DNA of 64,000 nt from Ferruginibacter albus. GTDB lineage: Bacteria; Bacteroidota; Bacteroidia; Chitinophagales; Chitinophagaceae. A program made the position numbers and the translations under genes. The stretch lies in contig NZ_CP083388.1 of the NCBI RefSeq assembly GCF_020042285.1, positions 1,700,001-1,764,000 on the forward strand, in the 5' to 3' direction. A model generated the notes under the pieces. It was given only the letters and a program-made list of their open reading frames with translations, was not told the DNA's origin and did no database searches. Positions within the stretch are counted from its first letter, which is position 1. Each line of letters opens with the position of its first letter. Of the stretch, positions 52,330 through 60,829 are shown piece by piece.

Positions 52330-52950
52330 TTATTTATGCGGCATTCCTTTTGTGATCTTGCTTAACCACACAAATAAAAAAGAAATGCCTAAAAAGAACA
52401 GGAACATATAAAACGAATTCAACAGTACTTTTTGCAATCCTAAACTGGTAACCTCTAAAAACGGGTAAGGATAAAAGCCCGAGAAACTTCCCCTGATAAG
52501 AACATATATTAAATACACCAAAGGATAGATCAACCATTTGGGAATTTGATAATAATGAACTTTCCCTTTGTTTTCATACAATATCCAATAAACAATAACC
52601 AGCACAGGCATAACAGAATGCAATAGCTCATCCACTAATTTTTGTAAACCAACCGGGCTCCATATATGTCGTAACAAAACCTGGTAAACGGTACCAACAA
52701 TTGTAATGTACATCGTAACAGCAGTGAGCAATCCCGGAATAGCAATTGGCTTATTAATACGTAACAGCTTAATACATTCTATAGTAAAATAAAAAGCCAC
52801 AATAGTATTTGTCAAAATGGTAAAGAAGCTTACAAAACGTATGGTTGTTTCGGTAATGGAAGCAATTCTGTTTTGCACCATAAGATAGTATTGTGCAAAA
52901 ACAGCAAACCATGCTATAATAGCAAAAGTGAAAGATAGTATTTTACGCAT
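52330..52950 (-). CDS. Pr6Pr-family membrane protein
   Basis: 206 residues, six TM helices. MRKILSFTFAIIAWFAVFAQYYLM, TETTIRFVSFFTILTNTIVAFYF and LLHSVMPVLVIVYWILYENKG match the Pr6Pr (FAR-17a/AIG1-like) membrane family, with the conserved His and Thr in the membrane. Eukaryotic relatives (AIG1/ADTRP) hydrolyse fatty-acid esters of hydroxy fatty acids. The bacterial function is not known. 13 bases before the TMEM175 gene. Confidence 0.82.
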   Translation of the reverse strand: MRKILSFTFAIIAWFAVFAQYYLMVQNRIASITETTIRFVSFFTILTNTIVAFYFTIECIKLLRINKPIAIPGLLTAVTMYITIVGTVYQVLLRHIWSPVGLQKLVDELLHSVMPVLVIVYWILYENKGKVHYYQIPKWLIYPLVYLIYVLIRGSFSGFYPYPFLEVTSLGLQKVLLNSFYMFLFFLGISFLFVWLSKITKGMPHK

Positions 52951-52958
52951 TTATCAAC

Positions 52959-53279
52959 TTAAGGATTTGAACTAATTGGACTATCAATTCGTTTGTTTTT
53001 GCGAATACTTATTGTGGCTTCAATTAGAAAAGCATAAAAAATGACATTAATAAAAAGCCCTATAAAAAAAGCATTCTCATTCATACATTCAGTAAATAAA
53101 ACATGCATAGGAAAACGAAATAAATAAAAAGCATCAGCAATAAAATTTAGGAAAAAACTATCGCCAATTGTTCCTTCTCCCTTGCCAAAAGTAGCTAAAA
53201 ATGAAAAGATAGTAAGTCCGCCAATGAGAATAACCCAAATGAAAAATCTTAAAAGGCTAAAATTTTTTAATAGACGCAT
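52959..53279 (-). CDS. Small hypothetical membrane protein
   Basis: 106 residues with three hydrophobic segments (FFIWVILIGGLTIFSFL, FFLNFIADAFYLFRF, FFIGLFINVIFYAFLI). It lies 8 bases before the Pr6Pr gene on the same strand and is probably co-transcribed. No family recognised. Confidence 0.65.
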   Translation of the reverse strand: MRLLKNFSLLRFFIWVILIGGLTIFSFLATFGKGEGTIGDSFFLNFIADAFYLFRFPMHVLFTECMNENAFFIGLFINVIFYAFLIEATISIRKNKRIDSPISSNP

Positions 53280-53323
53280 GATATAATTTGAGTTTAAACT
53301 AAAAATCCAATTAAGGTAAAAAA

Positions 53324-53851
53324 TTATTGCTCAACATGTTCAAACCACCCATTAGGTAATTGTTTGAAATCTTCTTTTTTTAAATAAATATTTTTTATGC
53401 TATCATTCAATGGCATTACACATTCTTCAGGTAAGTCTTTAATATATGAAAAAGATATTTTGTTCGCCTTGTCAATTAAAATGTGCCCAAACTTATATTT
53501 TCTGCTTAAGTCTATAAAGAGTTGAGCATTTACCTTTGCGTTGCTTGTATCAATAGACCGGGTTTTGATAACACTATCTAGATCTATCTCTTTATTATTT
53601 TTAAGATCATCAATTTTAAAAACATTCCCAATATTATCGTTATTATCAAAATTAAACCAAATTCTATAGCCGGTATCACTCAAGCTTTCAAGAAGGATAC
53701 TGCCACGATGATACGCATAAAAATTATCCGGTAATTTTTTTAGGTCATCTGTTTTTACATCGAATTTGTCAATATGATTATGACAACTACTCGTCATACA
53801 GATCAAGCAAGTTGCAAAAAGAAATAGTTTTACTTTATTCTTGGCTATCAT
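53324..53851 (-). CDS. Hypothetical lipoprotein
   Basis: 175 residues, lipoprotein signal with Cys in CMTSSCHNH. The mature part has several strands (FYAYHRGSILLESLSDTGYRIWFN, KFGHILIDKANKISFSYI) and acidic stretches. No family recognised. 44 bases before the small membrane protein gene. Confidence 0.65.
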   Translation of the reverse strand: MIAKNKVKLFLFATCLICMTSSCHNHIDKFDVKTDDLKKLPDNFYAYHRGSILLESLSDTGYRIWFNFDNNDNIGNVFKIDDLKNNKEIDLDSVIKTRSIDTSNAKVNAQLFIDLSRKYKFGHILIDKANKISFSYIKDLPEECVMPLNDSIKNIYLKKEDFKQLPNGWFEHVEQ

Positions 53852-53884
53852 AAAGCATCAATATCTTACCAAATATAACCAATA

Positions 53885-53914
53885 AAAAAGCCTGTTCAAA
53901 CGAACAGGCTTTTT
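53885..53914 (-). terminator. Terminator of secDF (bidirectional form)
   Basis: A perfect 13-bp stem (AAAAAGCCTGTTC / GAACAGGCTTTTT) with loop AAAC. On the minus strand it lies 23 bases after the secDF stop and ends in TTTTT. Confidence 0.9.
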
Positions 53915-53937
53915 CTATTTCAATACATTTCTGTTAA

Positions 53938-56937
53938 TTATGCATTCACCGTTTTGACTGCAGTTTTCTCAGGCTCTGCTTCTCCTAAAGGTCTGTCCTT
54001 TGCCAGGTCAACCAGCATTGGAGCCGCCACAAATATAGAAGAGTAAGTACCTGTAATTACACCGATCAACATTGCAAAAGCAAATCCACGTGTTACTTCG
54101 CCGCCAAAGATGAACAATATTAAAATGGTCAGGAACACCGTTAAAGATGTCATGATCGTTCTGCTTAATGTATCGTTGATAGCACGGTTAATGATGCTTG
54201 GCTTATCACTTGCTTTAGAGCCCTTGCTGTATTCACGGATACGGTCAAACACGATCACCGTATCATTCATACTGAAACCGATCACCGTTAATACCGCCGC
54301 AATAAAATGCTGGTCAATTTCCAACGGGAAAGGAACAATGTTTTTGCAGAAAGAGAATACCGCCAATGTTACCAATACGTCGTGCAATAAAGCCACTATA
54401 GTACCTGCTGAATATCTCCAGTCGCGGAAACGTAAGAAGATATAAACAAAGATGATAAGGATCGCAAACACGGTAGCTTTAATAGCACCTTTCTTCAGGT
54501 CAGAAGAAATGGTCGGCTGTACGGTTTGTGTACTTTGAATGCTTTTTACAAATTGTGGATAGCTAACACCATTCAATGCTTTAGACAATCCTTTGTATAA
54601 ACCTGCCTGTACGGCGCTATCTGCATTTTCCTGTCCTATTAAATAAGAAGTTGTAATGTTCAAGTGCCTGTTATCTTTAACTGTTTTAATAACAGGATAA
54701 TCGCCGCCCAATGCATCTTTCAGATCATCTCTAACAGCATCGTTCTTTACAGGCTGTGCAAACTCAATAGTATAGCTGCGTCCTCCTTTAAATTCAACAC
54801 CTTCATGAAAGCCGTTGAAATAAGAACCGATACCCAACAACAATACCACTACAGAAATTCCGTAAGCAACTTTTCTGTATTCAATGAATTTAAAGCTGGC
54901 GTGTTTGAATATCTTTTTAGAAACACCGGTAAAGTAATTAAAGTGACGTTGTTTGTTCGTCCAGAAATCAGTGATCAATCTTGATACTAAGATTCCACAG
55001 AACAACGACAATACGATACCCAGCATTTGCGTGGTAGCAAAACCAAGTACAGGCCCTAACCCAAACGTAAACAGGATAGCGGCTGTTAAGAAGGTAGTAA
55101 CGTGCGCATCAATTACAGGGGCTAAAGAGCGGCGGTAACCATCGTTCACGGCCTGCTGATAATTTTTTCCTTTCGTCAGCTCTTCTTTAATTCTTTCAAA
55201 AATGATTACGTTGGTATCTACTGCCATACCAATGGTCAATACCAAACCGGCAATACCTGCAGAAGTTAACGTAAAGCCTAATGCAGCCAATACACCTATC
55301 GTAAATAATAAGTTTAATATTAATGAAATGTTGGCAACCCATCCACCGGTGTTATAGTAAATAAGCATTAAGGCAAATATTACTATAAATGAAACGATGA
55401 ACGACATGGCACCACCATGTACTGCCTCTTTACCCAACGTAGGACCAACAATTTGTTCTGCAACGATTTTTGCAGGGGCATCCAGTTTACCTGATTTTAA
55501 AACATCCGATAGATCCTGTGCTTCCTGTATCGCATCCTGCATTCCTTTTCCTTTGCTAATGGTAATACGGGATGTACCATCCATAATAGGTTCATTTACA
55601 AAAGGAGCAGAGTAAACAATGTCATCCAATACGATGGCAATTGGTTTGTGAGGGTTAAACTGGCAAGCTTCTGTTGTCATTTTGCCCCATTCTAATTTAC
55701 CCTGGTTATTCATATCCATAGTAACAAAAACCTCATTGGTAGTAGGGTCTGTTTGTTGCAAAGCGTTTGTAATAGCGTCGCCTTCAATTCTTGGTTTATC
55801 AGTACCCGGTCTCTTTTTAATAGCATATAAGGTAACTACACCTGTGGAATTTCCTTGCTTATCTTTTTCTTCCGGTCCAAATAAGAATTTTACAGGAAGT
55901 GTCAGATTATTGATGAAAACGGGGTTGTTTAAATATTCAGTTACAACGCCTGTATCTTTTAATGCAACTTCAGCAAAAGGAGCTGCGTATTCACGTACTC
56001 CATTTTTATCCTGGTCTGTTGCCTGGATAGGACGTATGTGCGTTAAAATCGGGTGTTCCTGTTGTAATTGCGCCTGGCTTTTGGTAGAATCAGTTTTCTT
56101 TAACAAAGAATCGGGTATGCTATTAAGAGTAGCGCCTAATGCTTTATCTGCATTGGACAGGTCCTGGCCTACTTCATCTATATTATACAATTCCCAGAAT
56201 TGCAGGTTAGCAGATGATTGTAAAAAAGCACGTACTCTTTTAGGATCTTTAATACCCGCTAGCTCAACGTTTATAACGCCTTTGCTTGCATCAAGATTGA
56301 TGGTAGGCTGAGCAACACCAAACTTGTCAATTCTTTTTTGTAATACTTTATACGTTTGATTAATAGCGCCATTGGCGATAGTATGTAATTGGTCTATTAC
56401 TTTTTTATTATCATCGCTCGCTTTAATATCGTTGCCCGATTTGGCAAATATAGAAGCAAGATTTACACCCGGGTTTTGCTGGGTATAAGCATCGGTAAAC
56501 AGAGTAACAAAATCCACATCACTGTTTACTTTCTGTGCAGTAGCGGTTTGTATCGCTTTTATCAGTTTAGGATCGTTAGGGTTGATGCTTAAAGATTTTA
56601 TCAAACCTTCCAGGCTAACGTTCATCGTTACGCTCATACCGCCTTGAAGGTCCAAGCCAAGGTTTAACTCATTTTCTTTACACTTTTGATAAGAGGTTCC
56701 GATAACAGGATATATCTTTTTGTCGCGTGTGCTATCTAAGATATGTTGTACCCTGCTGGCAACCAGTTGTTCTTGTTCATCAGCAGTAGCATTGGGGTAT
56801 GCCGCTTTAACTTGTTTTACAGCTTTTTGCTGAACTTCACCTTCGTAGTTGCGTACTACCCAGGTATAAGAAAGCTCCCAAATCGAAATAAGAATCAGAG
56901 CAATCGCAAAGAACCAAACCAGGCCTTTCAGTTTCAT
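53938..56937 (-). CDS. secDF: Fused protein translocase subunit SecDF
   Basis: 999 residues. It is the proton-driven helper of Sec export in the inner membrane. SecD part: TM1 at about 5-24, periplasmic P1 with the base and head subdomains (head at about 405-475, with VYSAPFVNEPIMDG), then five TM helices with GMAVDTNVIIFERIKEEL. SecF part from about residue 690: a TM helix, FKGGRSYTIEF near 712, a short P4 domain and five TM helices ending with MNDTVIVFDRIRE. Fusion is the normal form in Bacteroidota. Single gene with its own promoter and terminator. Confidence 0.97.
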   Translation of the reverse strand: MKLKGLVWFFAIALILISIWELSYTWVVRNYEGEVQQKAVKQVKAAYPNATADEQEQLVASRVQHILDSTRDKKIYPVIGTSYQKCKENELNLGLDLQGGMSVTMNVSLEGLIKSLSINPNDPKLIKAIQTATAQKVNSDVDFVTLFTDAYTQQNPGVNLASIFAKSGNDIKASDDNKKVIDQLHTIANGAINQTYKVLQKRIDKFGVAQPTINLDASKGVINVELAGIKDPKRVRAFLQSSANLQFWELYNIDEVGQDLSNADKALGATLNSIPDSLLKKTDSTKSQAQLQQEHPILTHIRPIQATDQDKNGVREYAAPFAEVALKDTGVVTEYLNNPVFINNLTLPVKFLFGPEEKDKQGNSTGVVTLYAIKKRPGTDKPRIEGDAITNALQQTDPTTNEVFVTMDMNNQGKLEWGKMTTEACQFNPHKPIAIVLDDIVYSAPFVNEPIMDGTSRITISKGKGMQDAIQEAQDLSDVLKSGKLDAPAKIVAEQIVGPTLGKEAVHGGAMSFIVSFIVIFALMLIYYNTGGWVANISLILNLLFTIGVLAALGFTLTSAGIAGLVLTIGMAVDTNVIIFERIKEELTKGKNYQQAVNDGYRRSLAPVIDAHVTTFLTAAILFTFGLGPVLGFATTQMLGIVLSLFCGILVSRLITDFWTNKQRHFNYFTGVSKKIFKHASFKFIEYRKVAYGISVVVLLLGIGSYFNGFHEGVEFKGGRSYTIEFAQPVKNDAVRDDLKDALGGDYPVIKTVKDNRHLNITTSYLIGQENADSAVQAGLYKGLSKALNGVSYPQFVKSIQSTQTVQPTISSDLKKGAIKATVFAILIIFVYIFLRFRDWRYSAGTIVALLHDVLVTLAVFSFCKNIVPFPLEIDQHFIAAVLTVIGFSMNDTVIVFDRIREYSKGSKASDKPSIINRAINDTLSRTIMTSLTVFLTILILFIFGGEVTRGFAFAMLIGVITGTYSSIFVAAPMLVDLAKDRPLGEAEPEKTAVKTVNA

Positions 56938-56977
56938 AATAGAATTCGTTTAACTATGTTAGAATTTAAGAAGTTCG

Positions 56978-56985
56978 CAAAGATA
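56978..56985 (-). promoter_or_regulatory. -7 promoter element (TATCTTTG) of secDF
   Basis: Exact TAnnTTTG match on the minus strand, 40 bases before the secDF ATG at 56937. No -33 TTTG is evident. Confidence 0.5.
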
Positions 56986-57239
56986 GGGGAAAAACTGTTT
57001 GGCAGACAGGAAAGGAATATGCACACCATCTGAAAATCTTTGCATGAAATAAGAGTTGTTTTTGGGAGCAGAGAACGCTTTTGACAAGGGAAAAATTGCT
57101 GATAGATGCCTAAAAATCATTTTTAGCATGCTGAAAAGGGTTTTTAGACGTTTAAAACAGAGTTTAAAGGCTAATAATGCTTCACTGTACCATTAAAATA
57201 GTGTTACCTTGTAATAAATTAACTGGCATATCTAAAACA

Positions 57240-57265
57240 TGTCAGTCTGAGCTTGTCGAAGACGG
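57240..57265. repeat. Half copy of the hairpin repeat
   Basis: 26 bases identical to 15487-15512, one arm of the repeat found downstream of mutS. The partner arm is absent nearby. Confidence 0.75.
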
Positions 57266-57323
57266 TCCTTTTAAAATATTCTATCGACTTTCGTATATCT
57301 TGATAAATTAAATCAAAAAAATC

Positions 57324-57509
57324 ATGAGTTTCATATCTATCAAAACCAAGCAGGGACAAACCTCTATTATAAATACAAAAAATATAGCCTATATAGTTGC
57401 TGATGCTAAAAAGCCAAATAAAACACAAGTCTATTTTATAGGTATTACTGTTGCTAAAACGTTTGATCTTCCTGTTGCTGAGTTTGAATCAATGCTAAAA
57501 AGCAAATAA
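57324..57509 (+). CDS. Small hypothetical cytoplasmic protein
   Basis: 61 residues of alternating short strands (FISIKTKQGQTSIINTKNIAYIVAD, KTQVYFIGITVAKTFDLP) ending in a helix, a pattern like small FlbD- or LytTR-like beta sheets. No signal peptide and no named family. It is 6 bases before the SecD-head-like gene and surely in the same transcript. Confidence 0.65.
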   Translation: MSFISIKTKQGQTSIINTKNIAYIVADAKKPNKTQVYFIGITVAKTFDLPVAEFESMLKSK

Positions 57510-57515
57510 GCTTTT

Positions 57516-57959
57516 ATGTTCAGACTTTATGGAATATTACTATTGCTGTTGGTTTCTACATCCATAACTGCACAATCCCGGTCAGGAATATACTTAGCTA
57601 AACCCTCTTTAAATGCAGGGGCATATCATTTAATTTACAAAGACACTGTTCGGTATTATGAATTAAGCGACACGCCGCTGATCGCTTATTTTTATGTAGA
57701 TACGATTATAAAAAGTAAAGACAAAGAAACAGGAAAATGTAAGCTCCTCATAAAATTTTCCAAAGTAGGACAAAAAATGTTTGGAGATATAACTGCCGGG
57801 CATCTTCAGCAGTACCTTGGATTCGTAGTTAATAATAGTTTGTTGGCTGCCCCACAAATAGTTGAGCCTATACTGGGAGGCACCGTTGCAGTGAACAGTG
57901 ATTTTTCAGAACAGCAGGTGTATGAGCTACTTCAAGAGATCAAAAAACTAAAACAATAG
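57516..57959 (+). CDS. Exported SecDF P1-head-like protein
   Basis: 147 residues, signal peptide MFRLYGILLLLLVSTSITAQ. Residues of about 75-145 read like the SecD periplasmic P1 head: GQKMFGDITAGHLQQYLGFV, then VNNSLLAAPQIVEPILGG (106-122) and DFSEQQVYELLQEIKKL. The same core pattern (hydrophobic strand, LxxAPxxxEPIxGG, helix) occurs in the SecDF of this window near residues 428-475. Everything else of SecD, including all TM helices, is absent. It would be a free periplasmic protein. It might bind exported chains or the SecDF head, or simply reuse the fold. It is divergent from secDF across a 386-base gap. Confidence 0.75.
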   Translation: MFRLYGILLLLLVSTSITAQSRSGIYLAKPSLNAGAYHLIYKDTVRYYELSDTPLIAYFYVDTIIKSKDKETGKCKLLIKFSKVGQKMFGDITAGHLQQYLGFVVNNSLLAAPQIVEPILGGTVAVNSDFSEQQVYELLQEIKKLKQ

Positions 57960-58094
57960 CACGCAACCGGAAAAAAGCAATACCTGCTCAAATATGCAGA
58001 AGCTTTATCTTAATCGATAGTGTTAGTCGCCTGACCAACAACCATTCATTCTTCAATTTTTCCCGATTTCACAAGATTTCAATTTGCAATGCAC

Positions 58095-58102
58095 TAACTT
58101 TG
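58095..58102 (+). promoter_or_regulatory. -7 promoter element (TAACTTTG) of the aminotransferase
   Basis: Exact TAnnTTTG match 35 bases before the GTG at 58138. A TTTC at 58067-58070 is a poor -33 candidate. Confidence 0.45.
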
Positions 58103-58137
58103 CCACCCGAAAATAATTTATAAAAAAACAAACTACA

Positions 58138-59337
58138 GTGTCAAACAACTTATTAGCCGACAGAATTAATGCGCTGGAAGAAAGTGCAACGCTTGCCATG
58201 AGCAAAAAAAGCCGTGAATTGGCGGCTCAGGGTCACAAAGTAATTAACCTTAGCGTGGGAGAGCCTGATTTTAAAACGCCTCCTCACATTTGCGAAGCTG
58301 CCAAGAAGGCAATTGACGATGGGTTTCATGCATACACACCCGTAGCAGGTATTCCTGAATTGCGCACTGCAATTGCAGAAAAACTGCAACGCGAAAATAA
58401 ATTAGACTGGAAGGCGGAGAATGTATTGGTATCAACCGGTGCTAAACATTCTTTGGCAAACATTATAGAAGTATTGGTTAAAAAAGGAGAGGAAGTGATC
58501 ATCCTTGGTCCATACTGGGTTAGCTATGCCGAAATGGTAAAGCTGGCAGAAGGTAAAAGCGTAATAGTAGACGGCGCTTTTGAAAATGACTTTAAAGTAA
58601 CGCCTGAACAATTGGAAGCAGCTATTACAGACAAAACTAAAATTGTAATGTATGCTTCGCCAAACAACCCGACAGGTTCTGTTTACAGCGAAAAAGAATT
58701 AAGAGCATTTGCAGCGATCATTGCAAAGCATCCAAACATATTTGTATTGGCTGATGAGATTTATGAATACATCAACTTTACTAAAGAAGGGCATTTCAGC
58801 ATCGGAAGCGTTCCTGAAATTAAAGACAGAGTAATTACAGTGAATGGTTTTAGTAAAGGATTTGCTATGACGGGCTGGCGTGTTGGTTTTATCGCGGCTG
58901 CAAAATGGATCGTAGATGCCGTAGATAAATTACAAGGACAGGTTACCAGCGGTACCAACAGTATTGCCCAAAAAGCAGCAGCTGTTGCCTTCACCAACAT
59001 GGATGCTCCAAAAATGATGTTGGAAGCTTACCATCGTAGAAGAGACCTGGTAATTGGTAAATTGAAAGAAGTGCCTGGCTTTAAAGTACGTATTCCGGAT
59101 GGAGCATTCTATGCATTTCCTGATGTAAGCTATTACTTCGGAAAATCGGATGGTACTACTACTATTAAAAATGCAGATGAATTGAGCTTGTGGTTATTGG
59201 AAAAAGCACATGTGGCAACCGTTACAGGCAATGCATTCGGAGCTCCTAACTGTATCCGTTTAAGCACTGCTACCAGCGATGAAAAACTGGTGGAAGCAAT
59301 TGACAGGATCAAAGCGGCAGTAATAACATTGAAATAA
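58138..59337 (+). CDS. Class I aminotransferase (aspartate aminotransferase type)
   Basis: 399 residues from a GTG start, MSNNLLADRINALEESATLAMS, which matches the usual beginning of the family. Fold type I PLP enzyme: VINLSVGEPDF, YTPVAGIPELRTAIAEKL, YASPNNPTGSVYS (Asn contacts PLP), LADEIYEYI (Asp, Tyr) and the Schiff-base Lys in NGFSKGFAMTGWRVGF, with the C-terminal Arg in NCIRLSTATS. It most likely transfers an amino group between aspartate and 2-oxoglutarate. Related substrates such as prephenate or aromatic acids cannot be excluded. Confidence 0.93.
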   Translation: MSNNLLADRINALEESATLAMSKKSRELAAQGHKVINLSVGEPDFKTPPHICEAAKKAIDDGFHAYTPVAGIPELRTAIAEKLQRENKLDWKAENVLVSTGAKHSLANIIEVLVKKGEEVIILGPYWVSYAEMVKLAEGKSVIVDGAFENDFKVTPEQLEAAITDKTKIVMYASPNNPTGSVYSEKELRAFAAIIAKHPNIFVLADEIYEYINFTKEGHFSIGSVPEIKDRVITVNGFSKGFAMTGWRVGFIAAAKWIVDAVDKLQGQVTSGTNSIAQKAAAVAFTNMDAPKMMLEAYHRRRDLVIGKLKEVPGFKVRIPDGAFYAFPDVSYYFGKSDGTTTIKNADELSLWLLEKAHVATVTGNAFGAPNCIRLSTATSDEKLVEAIDRIKAAVITLK

Positions 59338-59358
59338 GTGTAAGCTTTAAATTATAGT

Positions 59359-59392
59359 AAAAAGTCGTAACGGTTTTGTTACGACTTTTTTT
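59359..59392. terminator. Bidirectional terminator between the aminotransferase and the thioredoxin-fold gene
   Basis: A perfect 13-bp stem (AAAAAGTCGTAAC / GTTACGACTTTTT) with loop GGTTTT and T-runs on both strands, 21 bases after the plus-strand stop and 7 bases after the minus-strand stop at 59400. Confidence 0.92.
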
Positions 59393-59399
59393 ATGGGAT

Positions 59400-60728
59400 T
59401 TAATTTTGCCCTGTCTTATTAATAACACTCTTTATCATTTCCCCATCCGCACTTTTTAAAAGTATCTTTCCTGTGTTGTCAATTAAATAGAAGTTGGGGT
59501 TTCCGGTTAGCTTTAGATCAATCATATATTCCGTGTCATTTTGATATGCTTTTACATTCAGCCAATGTTCTAATTTGGATTTTACAATAAAAGAATGCCA
59601 TTGTGCAGAATCATACGGCGCATTTAAAAAAGCAATTTTTTGTATGCTATCTTTAAAATTAGCAGCAGCAAAAAACGCGGAGACTTTTGGCATTATTTCC
59701 TGGCAGTGCGGACAATCAGGATCAAAGAAAGCAATGAAAGAATACGGCGCATTTAATTTTAGAGAATCGATCGTGTAATAATTGTCGGCACTATCGCTCA
59801 TTTTAAAAGACGGGATTATGCTGCCGATAGGAGTATTTACCACTCTGTTCAACTCATTCGTGATCCTTGCATACAAAGTAGAATCTGCTTTTTTACAATC
59901 CTCGCTGTTTAAATAACGGTTGTAAACATAGTTATAGGTCTTCTCTAATTTTTTTTGTTGATAGTAGATGATGTTCTTAAATATCCAGTCTAAATAGAAC
60001 GTATAGTTGCGGGTATTGCAATCCATTCCTTTAAGCAATACATCTACGTTGCTTTGATAATTGCTGTCAACTACAGGAAGGATGGTCATGTAATCATTTA
60101 ATGCAGAGTAGATGTTAGGAAGTATTTGTAAGCGCTTGTCTTGCAAATTAAAATTGGAGAAGTAGTTGTTGCGGTATTGAACTTTATTGGCATTGGCAGT
60201 TAATTCATCGCTTGCTATTTTCTTAAGCTCTAATGTAGCCCATAAAGCTATAATGGAGGTTGAATATTTTTTTTGAAGTGTTTGCAGCTTTTCTTTTTTA
60301 GAAGCAGGATCATTGGCTACACGCTGCAGGTATAAATAATCCGCATTAAGAGAAGATGCAATTTCCAATGCACCCAGTTTAGGTCCGATCAATGTAAAGT
60401 GTAAGATGGCGCCATTATCAACAGCAATATTTATTTTATCATTTTTATCAGGCTTTATATCACCTTGATAGCTTAATTGGTAAATGCCACCCAGTATTCT
60501 TTTAGGCTGATCGAATTTTATCGTTGCTTCACTGCCGCTTACAACAAAGCTATCTATAACGGCTGTTTTTGAATATGTTCCCTGGTAAAGCGATAGGTAC
60601 ATTTTGCCACTGTATGTTTTCTGCATGTCGATCGTTATGGAATAACCGTTTTGTGCAGGAGCTTTTTGTGCAAAAGATGCTGTAGAAAAAAGCAAAGCAA
60701 AAGCGATCGATACGATACTTGTTTTCAT
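59400..60728 (-). CDS. Exported thioredoxin-fold protein with DUF4369/DUF5106-like domains
   Basis: 442 residues, signal peptide MKTSIVSIAFALLFSTASFAQ. The N-terminal beta domain (about 25-120, MYLSLYQGTYSKTAVIDSFVVSG) is of DUF4369 type. A helical middle part (about 120-300) resembles DUF5106. The C-terminal domain is TlpA/AhpC-like, with FFDPDCPHCQEIMP, redox Cys339 and Cys342 in CPHC, and a cis-Pro region NPNFYLIDNTGKILLKS. It is probably a periplasmic disulfide reductase. The middle Cys (MDCNTRN, DCKKAD) are extra. Confidence 0.87.
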   Translation of the reverse strand: MKTSIVSIAFALLFSTASFAQKAPAQNGYSITIDMQKTYSGKMYLSLYQGTYSKTAVIDSFVVSGSEATIKFDQPKRILGGIYQLSYQGDIKPDKNDKINIAVDNGAILHFTLIGPKLGALEIASSLNADYLYLQRVANDPASKKEKLQTLQKKYSTSIIALWATLELKKIASDELTANANKVQYRNNYFSNFNLQDKRLQILPNIYSALNDYMTILPVVDSNYQSNVDVLLKGMDCNTRNYTFYLDWIFKNIIYYQQKKLEKTYNYVYNRYLNSEDCKKADSTLYARITNELNRVVNTPIGSIIPSFKMSDSADNYYTIDSLKLNAPYSFIAFFDPDCPHCQEIMPKVSAFFAAANFKDSIQKIAFLNAPYDSAQWHSFIVKSKLEHWLNVKAYQNDTEYMIDLKLTGNPNFYLIDNTGKILLKSADGEMIKSVINKTGQN

Positions 60729-60773
60729 GTTTTATTCTTTGGTATAATAAAGCTACACATCTATATATAAACA

Positions 60774-60801
60774 AACAAGCCCCTGAGGTTAGAGGCTTGT
60801 T
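60774..60801 (-). terminator. Probable terminator of the ROK kinase gene
   Basis: An 11-bp stem with one mismatch (60774-60784 with 60791-60801) and a 6-nt loop lies 29 bases after the minus-strand stop at 60830. The following T-run is weak, so this call is tentative. Confidence 0.5.
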
Positions 60802-60829
60802 ATTGATATTATTTAAGTAAAGCAATGAT

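Larger units (their letters stand above)
56938..57323. other. Divergent intergenic region between secDF and the SecD-head-like operon
   Basis: 386 bases without a gene. It contains the secDF -7 element (56978-56985), a perfect 8+1+8 inverted repeat at 57110-57126 (CTAAAAAT C ATTTTTAG) and a half copy of the hairpin repeat at 57240-57265. Nothing else was recognised. Confidence 0.7.

Noticed and set aside
56743..57033. Plus-strand open frame across the secDF start
   Set aside because: It is antisense to secDF, covers the secDF promoter, and has no recognisable motif.
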